29,429 nt of DNA, taken from the NCBI GenBank assembly GCA_041655035.1, contig JBAZCN010000032.1, positions 1-29,429 of the forward strand. The letters are read 5' to 3'. A model generated the notes under the pieces. It made no database searches, was not told the origin of the DNA, and was given only the letters and a program-made list of their open reading frames with translations. The DNA is from NAT127 sp041655035 (GTDB lineage Bacteria; Pseudomonadota; Gammaproteobacteria; Pseudomonadales; Porticoccaceae). Within the stretch, counting starts at the first letter, position 1; each line of letters begins with the position of its first letter. Of the stretch, positions 15,563 through 22,767 are shown in pieces. Made by a program: the position numbers and the translations under genes.

Positions 15563-15600
15563 GACAGAGGCTGTCCCGCGGTGAGAGACGCTCTTCGCGG
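15563..15600 (+). promoter_or_regulatory. Two tandem hairpins in nasT leader
   Basis: Stem 1 is GACAG/CTGTC with loop AGG (15563-15575). Stem 2 starts one base later: CCGCG (15576-15580) pairs with CGCGG (15596-15600). Inside it, after a 2-nt bulge, GAGAG pairs with CTCTT around an ACG loop. Two adjacent stems recall ANTAR-target leaders, but those have hexanucleotide loops with conserved A and G, which these lack. Could be an attenuator, an RNA-stabilising 5' end or chance. Confidence 0.35.
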
Positions 15601-15695
15601 TGATGCCGATGGGACTATCCGGATGGCCCGCGGGCTGACTGCGGAGCGACCTTCGGCCCGTTCCCTCGAATGATCACAGGAGAACTTTTCACAGG

Positions 15696-16370
15696 ATGAG
15701 TAGTAAGAGATTGGCCGACAGTGATCGCCGCTCCCGGGAAATGCCGCCGGTGGGCGCCGGCCTGGCAGCCGAAGCCGGCACGGCGTTGCGGGTGATGCTG
15801 GTGGATGACAGCCCGGAGCGGGCGGTGATGGTCGAGGAGTGTCTCTGGGCGGCGGGTTTCGAAGTGGTGCTGGTCATTCCCTCCGCCGCCGGGCTGCTGT
15901 TCCAGATCGAAAAGAGCCGCCCCGATGTGGTGCTGATGGAACTGGAGTCGCCCGATCGGGATGTGCTCGAGAGCCTGGCCATCGTCAATCACCACAACCC
16001 TACGCCAGTATTGATGTTCACCCAGGAGGGCGACCCCGACTATATCCGCCAGGCGGTGAGCGCCGGCATCAGCACATACCTGATGGGCGGTATCAACCCG
16101 GCGCAGGTCAGGCCGGTCATCGACGTCGCCATTGCCCAGTTCCGCGTTTTCCAGGCGCTGCGCGACGAGTTGCACAGTACCCGCGTCCAGTTGGAGGAGC
16201 GCAAGCTGATCGAGCAGGCCAAGGGGTTGCTGATGGCTCACAAGAACATCGGTGAAGACGAGGCGCACCGGCTGCTCACCAAGTTGGCCATGGATGCCAA
16301 CCAGCGCTTGCCGGTGGTGGCCAAAACCGTGCTCGCGACCCTCTCCCACCAGGGCAAAAGGAAAGACTGA
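15696..16370 (+). CDS. nasT: NasT, ANTAR-domain antiterminator
   Basis: RNA-binding regulator of nitrate/nitrite assimilation, 224 residues. The receiver-like domain is at about residues 31-150 (VMLVDDSPERA opens it). The C-terminal ANTAR domain is at about 155-215, with the family pattern LEERKLIEQAKGLLMAHKNIGEDEAHRLL. In characterised systems it prevents termination in the nas leader when nitrate releases it from NasS. At the phospho-acceptor position the sequence reads VVLMELESPDRD, so Glu82 replaces Asp, in keeping with control by NasS rather than by phosphorylation. The first 30 residues are an unusual extension; ATG 15741 is an alternative start. Its stop shares one base with the nasS start (TGATG). 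Confidence 0.9.
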   Translation: MSSKRLADSDRRSREMPPVGAGLAAEAGTALRVMLVDDSPERAVMVEECLWAAGFEVVLVIPSAAGLLFQIEKSRPDVVLMELESPDRDVLESLAIVNHHNPTPVLMFTQEGDPDYIRQAVSAGISTYLMGGINPAQVRPVIDVAIAQFRVFQALRDELHSTRVQLEERKLIEQAKGLLMAHKNIGEDEAHRLLTKLAMDANQRLPVVAKTVLATLSHQGKRKD

Positions 16371-17554
16371 TGATCGCCAACAAGCGACTGCCTCCGCCCG
16401 AGAAAGCGGCGATCACCCTGGGTTTCATGCGGCTGACGGACAGCGCGCCCCTGATCATCGCCAAGGAGCATGGCCATTTCGCCCGCTATGGACTCGATGT
16501 CACGCTGGTCCGCGAGGTGTCCTGGGCCAATCTCCGCGACAAGCTGGTGGTGGGGGATCTGGATGCCGCCCACCTGCTGTCGCCATTACCGATGATGGCG
16601 AGCCTGGGCGCTGGCGGGGTTCGCGCCAGCCTGCTCACCGGGCTGTCGTTGAGCCTCAACGGCAATGCCCTGGCCCTGGCCGGCACGCTGTGGCGGCAAT
16701 TGGGGCTGGCCGATGGCGGCTACCCCGATGCCCTGGCCGCGGCGCGGGCGCTCAAGCGGTATCTGGGGCGTGAGCCCGGGCGGCTGGTCACCCTGGCCAC
16801 GGTCCACGCGTTTTCGACCCACAGTGTCCAGCTGCGCATGTGGCTCAGGGCCGCGGGTATCGATCCGGACCGGGACGTGCGCATCATCGTGCTGCCGCCG
16901 GAGCAGATGTGCGACAGCCTGGCGCAGGGCATCATCGATGGCTTTTGCGTGGGTGAGCCGTGGAGCAGCCTGGCGGTGCGGCAGGGCATCGGCGTGGTGG
17001 TGGCCAGCGGCTACGATATCTGGAACAACGCGCCGGAAAAGGTGCTCGGCGTCACCGAGGCCTGGCACCACCGCCACCCCGCCACTCATCTGCGCTTGCG
17101 GCTGGCACTGATGGCCGCGTGCCGTGAATTGGCGGACCCGGGCCTGGAAGCGGCGCGAATACTGAGCGCGCCCGCTTATCTCGACCTGCCGGTCAAGGTG
17201 CTGCTGCCATCCCTTACCGGTGAATTCACCTGTGCCAGTGGGCAGCCGCCGGTAGCGCTGGCGGATTTCCAGGTGTTCCACCGTTACCAGGCGGGCTTTC
17301 CCTGGCGCTCCCACGCCCGGCGGCTGCTGGCGGAGGGCTGTGCGATGCTCGGCAAGGTCTTGCCCGAAGATCTCGCCGCGGCGCTGGTGCAGCGCTGTTA
17401 TCGTCCGGAGCTGTACCGGGAGGCGGCCGGCCACCTGGGCATCCCCTGTCCCGGCTGCGACGTCAAGGAGGACAACCGCCACGACCGGCCCTGGCTGTTG
17501 GAGCCGGGGATCGAGCTGGGTGCGGACAGGATACTGGGAGAGCGCGCCGACTGA
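16370..17554 (+). CDS. nasS: NasS, cytoplasmic nitrate sensor
   Basis: NrtA/NasS-type periplasmic-binding-protein fold without a signal peptide, 394 residues, so cytoplasmic. The family opening AAITLGFMRLTDSAPLIIAKEHGHFARYGLDVTLVREVSWANLRDKLVVGDLDAAHLLSP is clear, as is the later IIDGFCVGEPWSSLA. A Cys pair near the end (GIPCPGCDVK) is also present. In the absence of nitrate NasS holds NasT inactive; nitrate binding releases it. The TGATG junction with nasT implies coupled translation and roughly matched amounts. No nitrate transporter, nasA or nirBD follows; the next gene is on the other strand, so the regulated operon must be elsewhere. Confidence 0.92.
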   Translation: MIANKRLPPPEKAAITLGFMRLTDSAPLIIAKEHGHFARYGLDVTLVREVSWANLRDKLVVGDLDAAHLLSPLPMMASLGAGGVRASLLTGLSLSLNGNALALAGTLWRQLGLADGGYPDALAAARALKRYLGREPGRLVTLATVHAFSTHSVQLRMWLRAAGIDPDRDVRIIVLPPEQMCDSLAQGIIDGFCVGEPWSSLAVRQGIGVVVASGYDIWNNAPEKVLGVTEAWHHRHPATHLRLRLALMAACRELADPGLEAARILSAPAYLDLPVKVLLPSLTGEFTCASGQPPVALADFQVFHRYQAGFPWRSHARRLLAEGCAMLGKVLPEDLAAALVQRCYRPELYREAAGHLGIPCPGCDVKEDNRHDRPWLLEPGIELGADRILGERAD

Positions 17555-17593
17555 GGAGACCAGGCCCGAGCCATTCACCGTGCGCGCAACGTG

Positions 17594-17613
17594 GGACCCG
17601 TCCAGGACGGTCC
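17594..17613. terminator. Dyad between convergent nasS and dioxygenase genes
   Basis: GGACC and GGTCC flank an inner CCGTCC/GGACGG dyad, giving alternative stems within 20 bp. It lies 39 bp after the nasS stop and 16 bp beyond the stop of the convergent gene. A shared terminator is plausible by position, but there is no T-run. Confidence 0.3.
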
Positions 17614-17629
17614 AACCGCTTGACGGGAT

Positions 17630-18514
17630 TTACAGCCGGTTGACCGGGATCTTGAGATAAACCACACCATTACCCTCCGCCGGTGGCATGGCGCCGGCGC
17701 GGATGTTGACCTGGATCGACGGCAGGATCAGCCGCGGCATGTCGAGGCCGGCATCCCGGGCTTCGCGCATGGCGACGAACTTGGCCTCGCTGATGCCATC
17801 GCGAACATGGATATTGTTCTGCTTCTGCGCCGCCACTGTGGTCAGGCATTGATGGCTCCTGCCTTCCGGGGGGTAGTCGTGACAGATGTAGATGGGTGTC
17901 TGCGGGGGAAAGGCCAACAGTGTCTGAATCGACCGATACAAAATTCTGGCGCTGCCGCCGGGGAAGTCGCAGCGCGCAGTGCCGGCATCAGGCATAAACA
18001 GGGTGTCGCCGACGAACAGCGCGCCGCCGATCAGCCAACTCATATCAGCTGGCGTATGGCCGGGAGTATGGATCACTTTGCCGTCCAGCTTACCGATGCG
18101 GAACGTCTCTCCGTCGCTAAACAAGTGATCGAACTGCGAGCCGTCACAGATAAACTTGGGCCCGAGATTGAACACTTTGTGGAATATCTGCTGGACCTCG
18201 CGGATTTTTTCGCCGATGCCGACCTTGCCGCCGAGCCGCTCGCGGACAAACGGGGCTGCGGACAGATGATCGGCATGGGCGTGAGTTTCAAGTATCCAGG
18301 TGACGGTCAGGTTGTGCTGGGCTACAAAACTCAAGATCCGCTCGACGCCGGCGGTTGATGTGCGGCCCGAGGCCGGATCGAAATTCAGTACCGGATCGAT
18401 CACCGCGGCCTGGCCACCGGGAGCGTCGTACACTACGTAACTGAAGGTTTCGGTAGCGACGTCGAGAAAGGGTTCCACCAGAGCGCTGGCTGGGGCGAGT
18501 GGCGAGTTTTTCAT
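17630..18514 (-). CDS. blh: MBL-fold persulfide dioxygenase (Blh/ETHE1-like)
   Basis: Metallo-beta-lactamase-fold, mononuclear-iron enzyme of the ETHE1/Blh group, which oxidises glutathione persulfide to sulfite and glutathione. 294 residues. Metal motif ETHAHADHLSA (His78, His80, Asp82, His83), a further His in HTPGHTPADM, then GDTLFMPDAGTARCDFPGGS, the substrate-pocket segment typical of persulfide dioxygenases, and CHDYPPEGR. GGAGGAG precedes the ATG. It is transcribed away from a BigR/SqrR-type repressor gene across 88 bp, the known pairing of bigR with blh in plant-associated bacteria, where the enzyme detoxifies sulfide-derived persulfides. Here the two genes are divergent. No rhodanese domain is fused. 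Confidence 0.92.
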   Translation of the reverse strand: MKNSPLAPASALVEPFLDVATETFSYVVYDAPGGQAAVIDPVLNFDPASGRTSTAGVERILSFVAQHNLTVTWILETHAHADHLSAAPFVRERLGGKVGIGEKIREVQQIFHKVFNLGPKFICDGSQFDHLFSDGETFRIGKLDGKVIHTPGHTPADMSWLIGGALFVGDTLFMPDAGTARCDFPGGSARILYRSIQTLLAFPPQTPIYICHDYPPEGRSHQCLTTVAAQKQNNIHVRDGISEAKFVAMREARDAGLDMPRLILPSIQVNIRAGAMPPAEGNGVVYLKIPVNRL

Positions 18515-18544
18515 GGCTCCTCCTGCGGGTAATTGCCATCACAC

Positions 18545-18573
18545 TATATACTGACCAATAATATACTTGTAAA
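18545..18573 (-). promoter_or_regulatory. Promoter for persulfide dioxygenase
   Basis: On the minus strand TTTACA (18573-18568), a 17-bp spacer and TATATA (18550-18545) form a good sigma70 promoter. The start would be near 18538, leaving a leader of about 24 bases that contains GGAGGAG before the ATG at 18514. It overlaps the first two 15-bp repeats. Confidence 0.55.
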
Positions 18574-18590
18574 TAATATGTTTTCCAATA
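18546..18590. repeat. Three tandem 15-bp AT-rich repeats, probable operator
   Basis: Three contiguous units of exactly 15 bp: ATATACTGACCAATA, ATATACTTGTAAATA and ATATGTTTTCCAATA. All share ATAT at the start and AATA at the end, with a shared T at position 7. They cover both divergent promoters between the dioxygenase and the ArsR-family gene. BigR-type repressors bind AT-rich operators in such places, so these are the obvious candidate sites. The SqrR consensus ATTC-N8-GAAT was not found. Confidence 0.5.
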
Positions 18591-18594
18591 TAAT
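18567..18594 (+). promoter_or_regulatory. Promoter for bigR-like operon (near-leaderless)
   Basis: TTGTAA (18567-18572), a 16-bp spacer and a perfect TATAAT (18589-18594). The expected start is at about 18600-18602, while the first ATG of the repressor is at 18603. The mRNA would have almost no leader, and no Shine-Dalgarno is visible. It overlaps the second and third repeats and the opposing promoter. Confidence 0.55.
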
Positions 18595-18602
18595 GATTGC
18601 CT

Positions 18603-18974
18603 ATGGCCAACTCCGGAGTTCTCGATATCGACGAGATGCGCGCTGCCGCCGACCGGGCAGGCGCCTTGTTGCGCGGTCTCGCTCATGGTGATCGCCTGCT
18701 GTTACTGTGCCAGCTCAGTCAGGAAGAACTTCATGTCGCTGAAATCGAGGAGCGTCTAGGGATTCGCCAGCCTACACTCTCCCAGCAATTGGGTGTGTTG
18801 CGCCGCGAGGGGCTGGTGGTCACGCGGCGAGAAGGGCGCCGAATCTACTACCGCGTCGACGAGCCGCGGGCACTGGCGGTGCTGCAGCTGCTGTATCAAC
18901 TGTATTGCGGTGAGGGTCAACCCGACTTGCCGGCGGTCGAGGCTCACCCACAACGAGGATATCCTGATGATTGA
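18603..18974 (+). CDS. bigR: BigR/SqrR-type ArsR-family sulfane-sulfur repressor
   Basis: Winged-helix repressor of the ArsR family, 123 residues. Helix-turn-helix near residues 46-70 (AEIEERLGIRQPTLSQQLGVLRREGLV) and wing TRREGRRIYYRVD. Cys36 (LLLLCQL) and Cys102 (LYQLYC) are 66 residues apart, the same spacing as the reactive pair of SqrR (41/107) and BigR (42/108), which form a di- or polysulfide link on exposure to persulfides and then release DNA. No metal-site Cys or His cluster typical of arsenic or zinc sensors is seen. ATG 18603 is preferred over the upstream TTG 18597. The end overlaps the next gene by 8 bp. It probably represses both itself and the divergent dioxygenase. Confidence 0.9.
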   Translation: MANSGVLDIDEMRAAADRAGALLRGLAHGDRLLLLCQLSQEELHVAEIEERLGIRQPTLSQQLGVLRREGLVVTRREGRRIYYRVDEPRALAVLQLLYQLYCGEGQPDLPAVEAHPQRGYPDD

Positions 18975-19416
18975 CTGGTCGGCCTTTACCCCCTGGTCCT
19001 CTTTGGCCGGCGGCTTACTCATTGGCCTAGCGGCAGCTCTGCTGATGCTGCTCAACGGGCGTATCGCCGGTATCTCCGGAATTGTGGGGGGAATCATCGC
19101 CGAGCTAAGGAACGGCCTGCGCTCACCGGGCGAGCTCGCCTGGCGGCTGGCTTTTGTTGCCGGCCTGCTGGCGGCCCCCGTTGGCTGGCGGCTATTTCAG
19201 CCGTTGCCGGCGATTCATATCGACACTGACTACCCGTTGTTGGTCACCGCGGGTCTGCTGGTGGGCGTGGGCACCCGCTACGCTGGGGGCTGCACCAGTG
19301 GTCACGGTGTATGCGGCATCTCGCGGCGGTCGCCGCGTTCCCTTGTCGCCACCGCTGTATTTATGATCAGCGGTTTTGCCACGGTCTATGTGGTGAGCCA
19401 TCTGCTTGGAGGTTGA
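18967..19416 (+). CDS. YeeE/YedE half-transporter, N-terminal type
   Basis: Membrane protein of 149 residues with about four helices, matching the first half of the YeeE/YedE (DUF395) fold, whose full-length members import thiosulfate or related sulfur compounds. The conserved cysteine loop GGCTSGHGVCGISRRS near residues 107-122 is the half-site used by YeeE to relay sulfur anions. GAGGA precedes the ATG, which overlaps the repressor gene by 8 bp. With the following gene, which begins 1 bp after its stop, it makes a split transporter, comparable to the PmpA/PmpB pair. Direction (import or export of sulfane sulfur) cannot be read from the sequence. Confidence 0.88.
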   Translation: MIDWSAFTPWSSLAGGLLIGLAAALLMLLNGRIAGISGIVGGIIAELRNGLRSPGELAWRLAFVAGLLAAPVGWRLFQPLPAIHIDTDYPLLVTAGLLVGVGTRYAGGCTSGHGVCGISRRSPRSLVATAVFMISGFATVYVVSHLLGG

Positions 19417-19417
19417 A

Positions 19418-19843
19418 ATGAACAGACAGATTCTGGTGGCGTTCCTGGTGGGACTATTGTTCGGCGGAGGATTGCTGCTGTCGGGCATGGCCAACCCCGC
19501 TAAAGTGCTGGCGTTTCTTGATCTGGCCGGCGCCTGGGATCCGTCTTTGGCTCTAGTGATGGGAGGGGCGGTGGCGGTGGGCCTGGTTGCTTTTGGTTTT
19601 TTTGGCAGGCGCGAGCGGTCGCTGTTGGGCGCCGAGATGCGACTGCCCACCAGGACGGCGATCGATAAACCGCTGGTGTTCGGCAGCCTTGGGTTCGGCG
19701 TCGGTTGGGGGCTTGCAGGTTTCTGTCCTGGCCCAGCGCTGGTGGCCCTCGGTGCGGGCGAATTCAAGGCGGTTGTCTTTACACTGGCGATGCTGGTGGG
19801 CATGGGGCTAACTATCAGGCCGCAAAGCGGCCTGAAGCAATGA
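19418..19843 (+). CDS. YeeE/YedE half-transporter, C-terminal type
   Basis: Membrane protein of 141 residues forming the second half of the YeeE/YedE fold. It opens with a helix (LVAFLVGLLFGGGLLLSGMANPAKVLAFLDLAG), where the SGMANPAKVLAFLD stretch is a strong family signature. The second cysteine loop is GWGLAGFCPGPALVALG. GGAGG 5 nt before ATG 19418 sets the start; another in-frame ATG lies four codons earlier. It acts with the preceding half. Both are in one operon with the BigR-like repressor, so expression should rise with persulfide stress. Confidence 0.88.
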   Translation: MNRQILVAFLVGLLFGGGLLLSGMANPAKVLAFLDLAGAWDPSLALVMGGAVAVGLVAFGFFGRRERSLLGAEMRLPTRTAIDKPLVFGSLGFGVGWGLAGFCPGPALVALGAGEFKAVVFTLAMLVGMGLTIRPQSGLKQ

Positions 19844-19876
19844 TAAGAGTGACGCCATGGGAGTGTGCGAAGGCTG

Positions 19877-21601
19877 ATGCCTGGGCCACATTGGCTTAAA
19901 GGCTACCAGGCGCGCTGGCTCGGCCCCGATCTGATGGCCGCTGCTTTGGTTGCCTTGCTGTTGGTGCCTCAAGGACTCGCTTATGCGGCCCTGGCGGGCC
20001 TCCCGCCACAGCTCGGGCTGTATGCCAGTGTCCTGCCGCTGGTGATGTATGCACTGCTGGGATCGTCGCGCACCTTGTCGGTGGGGCCGGTGGCGGTGCT
20101 GTCACTGATGACTGCGGCAGCATTGGCGCAGGTGGCCGAGCCGGGCAGTGCGCGCTACATCGCCGGTGCGGTGTTGTTGGCGCTGTTTTCCGGCACCATT
20201 CTATTGGTTGCCGGGCTGCTGCGTCTCGGGGCCCTGGCCCACTTTATCAGTCACCCGGTGATCAGTGGTTTTATCAGCGGCGCCGCGCTACTGATCATTA
20301 TCGGACAATTGCGACCGCTGCTGGGGGTTGCCAGCGATGGTCATACAGCGGTCCAGCTGGTGGTCGGTTTGCTGTCGCAGGTCGCCGAGATTCAACCACT
20401 GACTGCCGCGTTGGGCATCGGCACTCTCGCCGTGCTGTGGCTGGCCCGTGCAGCTCTGGCACCGCTGTTGGAAGTCTTGGGGTTGGCGAACAGATGGGCG
20501 ACGCTGGTGGCGAGATTGATGCCCACTGCCGCTGTGCTGGGTAGCGTCGGACTGGTGGCGACACTGGGCTGGCAGGAGCGGCTGGATGTGGTCGGCGAGA
20601 TCCCGCCGGGGTTGCCCGGTATGGTTGTTCCGGCTGTGGACACCGCGCTGCTGCATGCGCTGTGGCTGCCGGCACTCGCCATCGCTCTGGTCAATTTTGT
20701 CGAAAGTGTGTCCATCGCCCAGCTATTTGCCAGCCGCAACCGCCAGCGCCTCGATGCCAATAGCGAGCTGCTGGGCCTCGGCGCCGCTAATCTCGCCAGC
20801 GGCTTGTCGGGTGCCCTGCCGGTAACGGGGAGTTTTGTTCGCACTGCGGTCAATGCCGAGGCGGGCGCCCAGACGCCGCTGGCCGGTATTCTCGCGGCCC
20901 TGTTGGTCGCCCTGATCCTGCTGTTTGCCAGTGGCGTATTCAGTGCTCTGCCGATGGCGGTGCTCGCCGCCACGATCATCGTCGCCGCCATCGGACTGGT
21001 CGATCTGGACTCATTACGTCACAACTGGCACTACGACCGGGCCGAGGGCTGCGCCCAGCTGGGTACGGCTCTGGGGGTGCTGCTCGCCGGCGTCGAGGTT
21101 GGGATCGGTCTGGGTATTGCCTTGTCGCTCGCTACACTGGTGTGGCGAGCCAGTCGGCCACATATTGTCATCCTGGGCCGGGTGCCTGACACCGAGCATT
21201 TCCGCAACGTCCAGCGCTATGCGGTGGAGACCCATCATGGGCTGCTGATCATCCGCATCGATGAAAATCTATTCTTCGGCAATGCCGAAGCGGTGGATAG
21301 GTTCGTCGCCAAGGCGCTCCGAGAACAGCCGGAAACTCGCCACTTGGTGTTGGTGATGTCATCGGTGAGCAGCATCGATGCCACGGCACTGGAAATGCTC
21401 GATATGCTAAATGAGCAACTAATGGCCCAAGGCCTCAATCTGCACCTGGCGGAGGTCAAGGGTCCGGTGCTGGCCCAGCTTGAAAACGACGGGTTTCCAC
21501 AGCGCCTGGCCGGCGAGATATTCCTCTCCGCCTTCGTCGCCTTCGAGACTCTGCGGCAGCGGCTTGGTGCGGACGATCAAGGCGTTGCCGGGGATGGCTG
21601 A
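19877..21601 (+). CDS. SulP-family anion permease with STAS domain
   Basis: Inner-membrane transporter of the SLC26/SulP family, 574 residues. The opening PHWLKGYQARWLGPDLMAAALVALLLVPQGLAYAALAGLPPQLGLYASVLP is diagnostic. Many helices follow up to about residue 430, with the mid-protein signature ALVNFVESVSIAQLFASRNRQ and the TGSFVRTAVNAEAGAQTPLAG segment. The C-terminal STAS domain is at about 440-560 (LLIIRIDENLFFGNA, VMSSVSSIDATALEMLDML). ATG 19877 is chosen because it begins at the family N-terminus; a GTG at 19865 is possible. It starts 33 bp after the second YeeE/YedE half on the same strand, so it probably belongs to the sulfur operon. Sulfate, sulfite or bicarbonate are possible substrates. 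Confidence 0.9.
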   Translation: MPGPHWLKGYQARWLGPDLMAAALVALLLVPQGLAYAALAGLPPQLGLYASVLPLVMYALLGSSRTLSVGPVAVLSLMTAAALAQVAEPGSARYIAGAVLLALFSGTILLVAGLLRLGALAHFISHPVISGFISGAALLIIIGQLRPLLGVASDGHTAVQLVVGLLSQVAEIQPLTAALGIGTLAVLWLARAALAPLLEVLGLANRWATLVARLMPTAAVLGSVGLVATLGWQERLDVVGEIPPGLPGMVVPAVDTALLHALWLPALAIALVNFVESVSIAQLFASRNRQRLDANSELLGLGAANLASGLSGALPVTGSFVRTAVNAEAGAQTPLAGILAALLVALILLFASGVFSALPMAVLAATIIVAAIGLVDLDSLRHNWHYDRAEGCAQLGTALGVLLAGVEVGIGLGIALSLATLVWRASRPHIVILGRVPDTEHFRNVQRYAVETHHGLLIIRIDENLFFGNAEAVDRFVAKALREQPETRHLVLVMSSVSSIDATALEMLDMLNEQLMAQGLNLHLAEVKGPVLAQLENDGFPQRLAGEIFLSAFVAFETLRQRLGADDQGVAGDG

Positions 21602-21683
21602 GCGCGCCGAGTTTGCTACCATGGCCGATTCTGTGTTCGCGCCGTGGCGGATGCTCCGATAACGATTGGGAATAGGTTGGCTT

Positions 21684-22727
21684 ATGCAATACAAGCAATT
21701 GGGTAAAACCGAGTTGATGGTCAGTGATATCTGTCTCGGCACCATGACCTGGGGGCAGCAGAACACGGTCGACGATGCCGCCGCACAACTTGACTACGCC
21801 CTGTCCAGGGGGATCAATTTTATCGATACGGCGGAACTTTATCCGGTGCCGCCGATGGCCGAAACCCAGGGGCGCACCGAATCCTATATCGGTGAATGGC
21901 TGCGGGTCCGGGGTCGCCGCGACGATATCGTTCTCGCCAGCAAGGTGGCGGGACGGGTGCGCGGGGGGGATCGCGGCACCATGCGCGGCGGGCCGCGCCT
22001 GTCGCGGGATCATATCCGCGAGGCGGTCGAGGGGTCGCTGCGGCGCCTCGGCACCGATTACCTCGATCTTTACCAGGTCCACTGGCCGGAGCGCAACACC
22101 AACTATTTCGGCGCGTTGGGCTATCAACCCCAGGCCGACGACGGCTCGATACCCATCGACGACACCCTGGCAGCGCTGGCCGAACTGGTGGATGAAGGGC
22201 TGGTGCGCCATCTCGGTGTTTCCAATGAAACCCCCTGGGGGCTGATGCGCTACCTGACTCTGGCCAGGGAGCGGGGCCTGCCGGTGATCGCCAGTATCCA
22301 GAACCCCTACAACCTGCTCAACCGGGTATTTGAAATCGGCCTGGCGGAAATGGCGATGGAGGAATCCGTGTCGATGCTGGCCTATTCGCCCCTCGCGTTC
22401 GGGATGCTCAGCGGCAAGTACCGCGGCGGCGGCAAGCCGGAGGGCGCGCGGCTGACCCTGTGGTCGAGGTTTGGTCGCTACACCGGCGAGGCGGCGCTGC
22501 GCGCCACCAACGCCTATGTGGCCCTGGCCGAGGAGCACGGCCTTGATCCGGCGCAGATGGCCATCGCCTATGTGCGCAGCCGCACTTTTGTCACCAGCAC
22601 CATTATCGGTGCCACCACCATGGCACAACTGGCGGCGGACATCGATGCCGCCCAGGTGGTGCTGGGCCCCGAGGTGCTCTCAGCTATCGACGCCATCCAC
22701 GCCGGGCATCCCAACCCCGCGCCTTGA
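21684..22727 (+). CDS. tas: Aldo/keto reductase, Tas-like
   Basis: NADP-dependent oxidoreductase with a TIM-barrel AKR fold, 347 residues, the length of E. coli Tas. The catalytic tetrad is visible: Asp48 and Tyr53 (NFIDTAELYPVPP), Lys87 (VLASKVAG) and His133 (DLYQVHWPERNTNYFG). The NTNYFG stretch and the AETQGRTESYIGEWL segment are specific to the Tas/YgdS group. The C-terminal cofactor site STIIGATTMAQL is present. ATG 21684 is used. The gene is 82 bp after the SulP permease and seems separate from the sulfur module. The substrate is unknown. Confidence 0.92.
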   Translation: MQYKQLGKTELMVSDICLGTMTWGQQNTVDDAAAQLDYALSRGINFIDTAELYPVPPMAETQGRTESYIGEWLRVRGRRDDIVLASKVAGRVRGGDRGTMRGGPRLSRDHIREAVEGSLRRLGTDYLDLYQVHWPERNTNYFGALGYQPQADDGSIPIDDTLAALAELVDEGLVRHLGVSNETPWGLMRYLTLARERGLPVIASIQNPYNLLNRVFEIGLAEMAMEESVSMLAYSPLAFGMLSGKYRGGGKPEGARLTLWSRFGRYTGEAALRATNAYVALAEEHGLDPAQMAIAYVRSRTFVTSTIIGATTMAQLAADIDAAQVVLGPEVLSAIDAIHAGHPNPAP

Positions 22728-22732
22728 CGGCG

Positions 22733-22758
22733 CCGGTGGCCCCGCCTCGCAACACCGG
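22733..22758. terminator. Inverted repeat between convergent tas and sirB2-like genes
   Basis: CCGGTG (22733-22738) and CACCGG (22753-22758) flank a 14-nt loop in the 40-bp gap between two stop codons. The position suits a shared terminator; no T-run is visible. Confidence 0.3.
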
Positions 22759-22767
22759 GTCCGGGAT

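Larger units (their letters stand above)
15359..15695. other. Intergenic region between regB and nasT
   Basis: These 337 bp between divergent genes hold no convincing coding sequence. The part near 15536-15600 contains a sigma54-like element and two consecutive hairpins, entered separately. The regB side (15359-15480) shows no clear -35/-10 pair on the minus strand. AGGAGA lies 12 bases before the nasT ATG. Confidence 0.7.

Noticed and set aside
15563..15600. A canonical ANTAR two-hexaloop antitermination motif
   Set aside because: Two stems are present, but the loops are three nucleotides long and lack the conserved A1/G4 pattern, so only a generic structured leader is claimed.
21456..22628. 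390-residue minus-strand open frame opposite tas and the end of sulP
   Set aside because: Covered by a complete aldo/keto reductase with intact catalytic tetrad and by the STAS domain of the permease.
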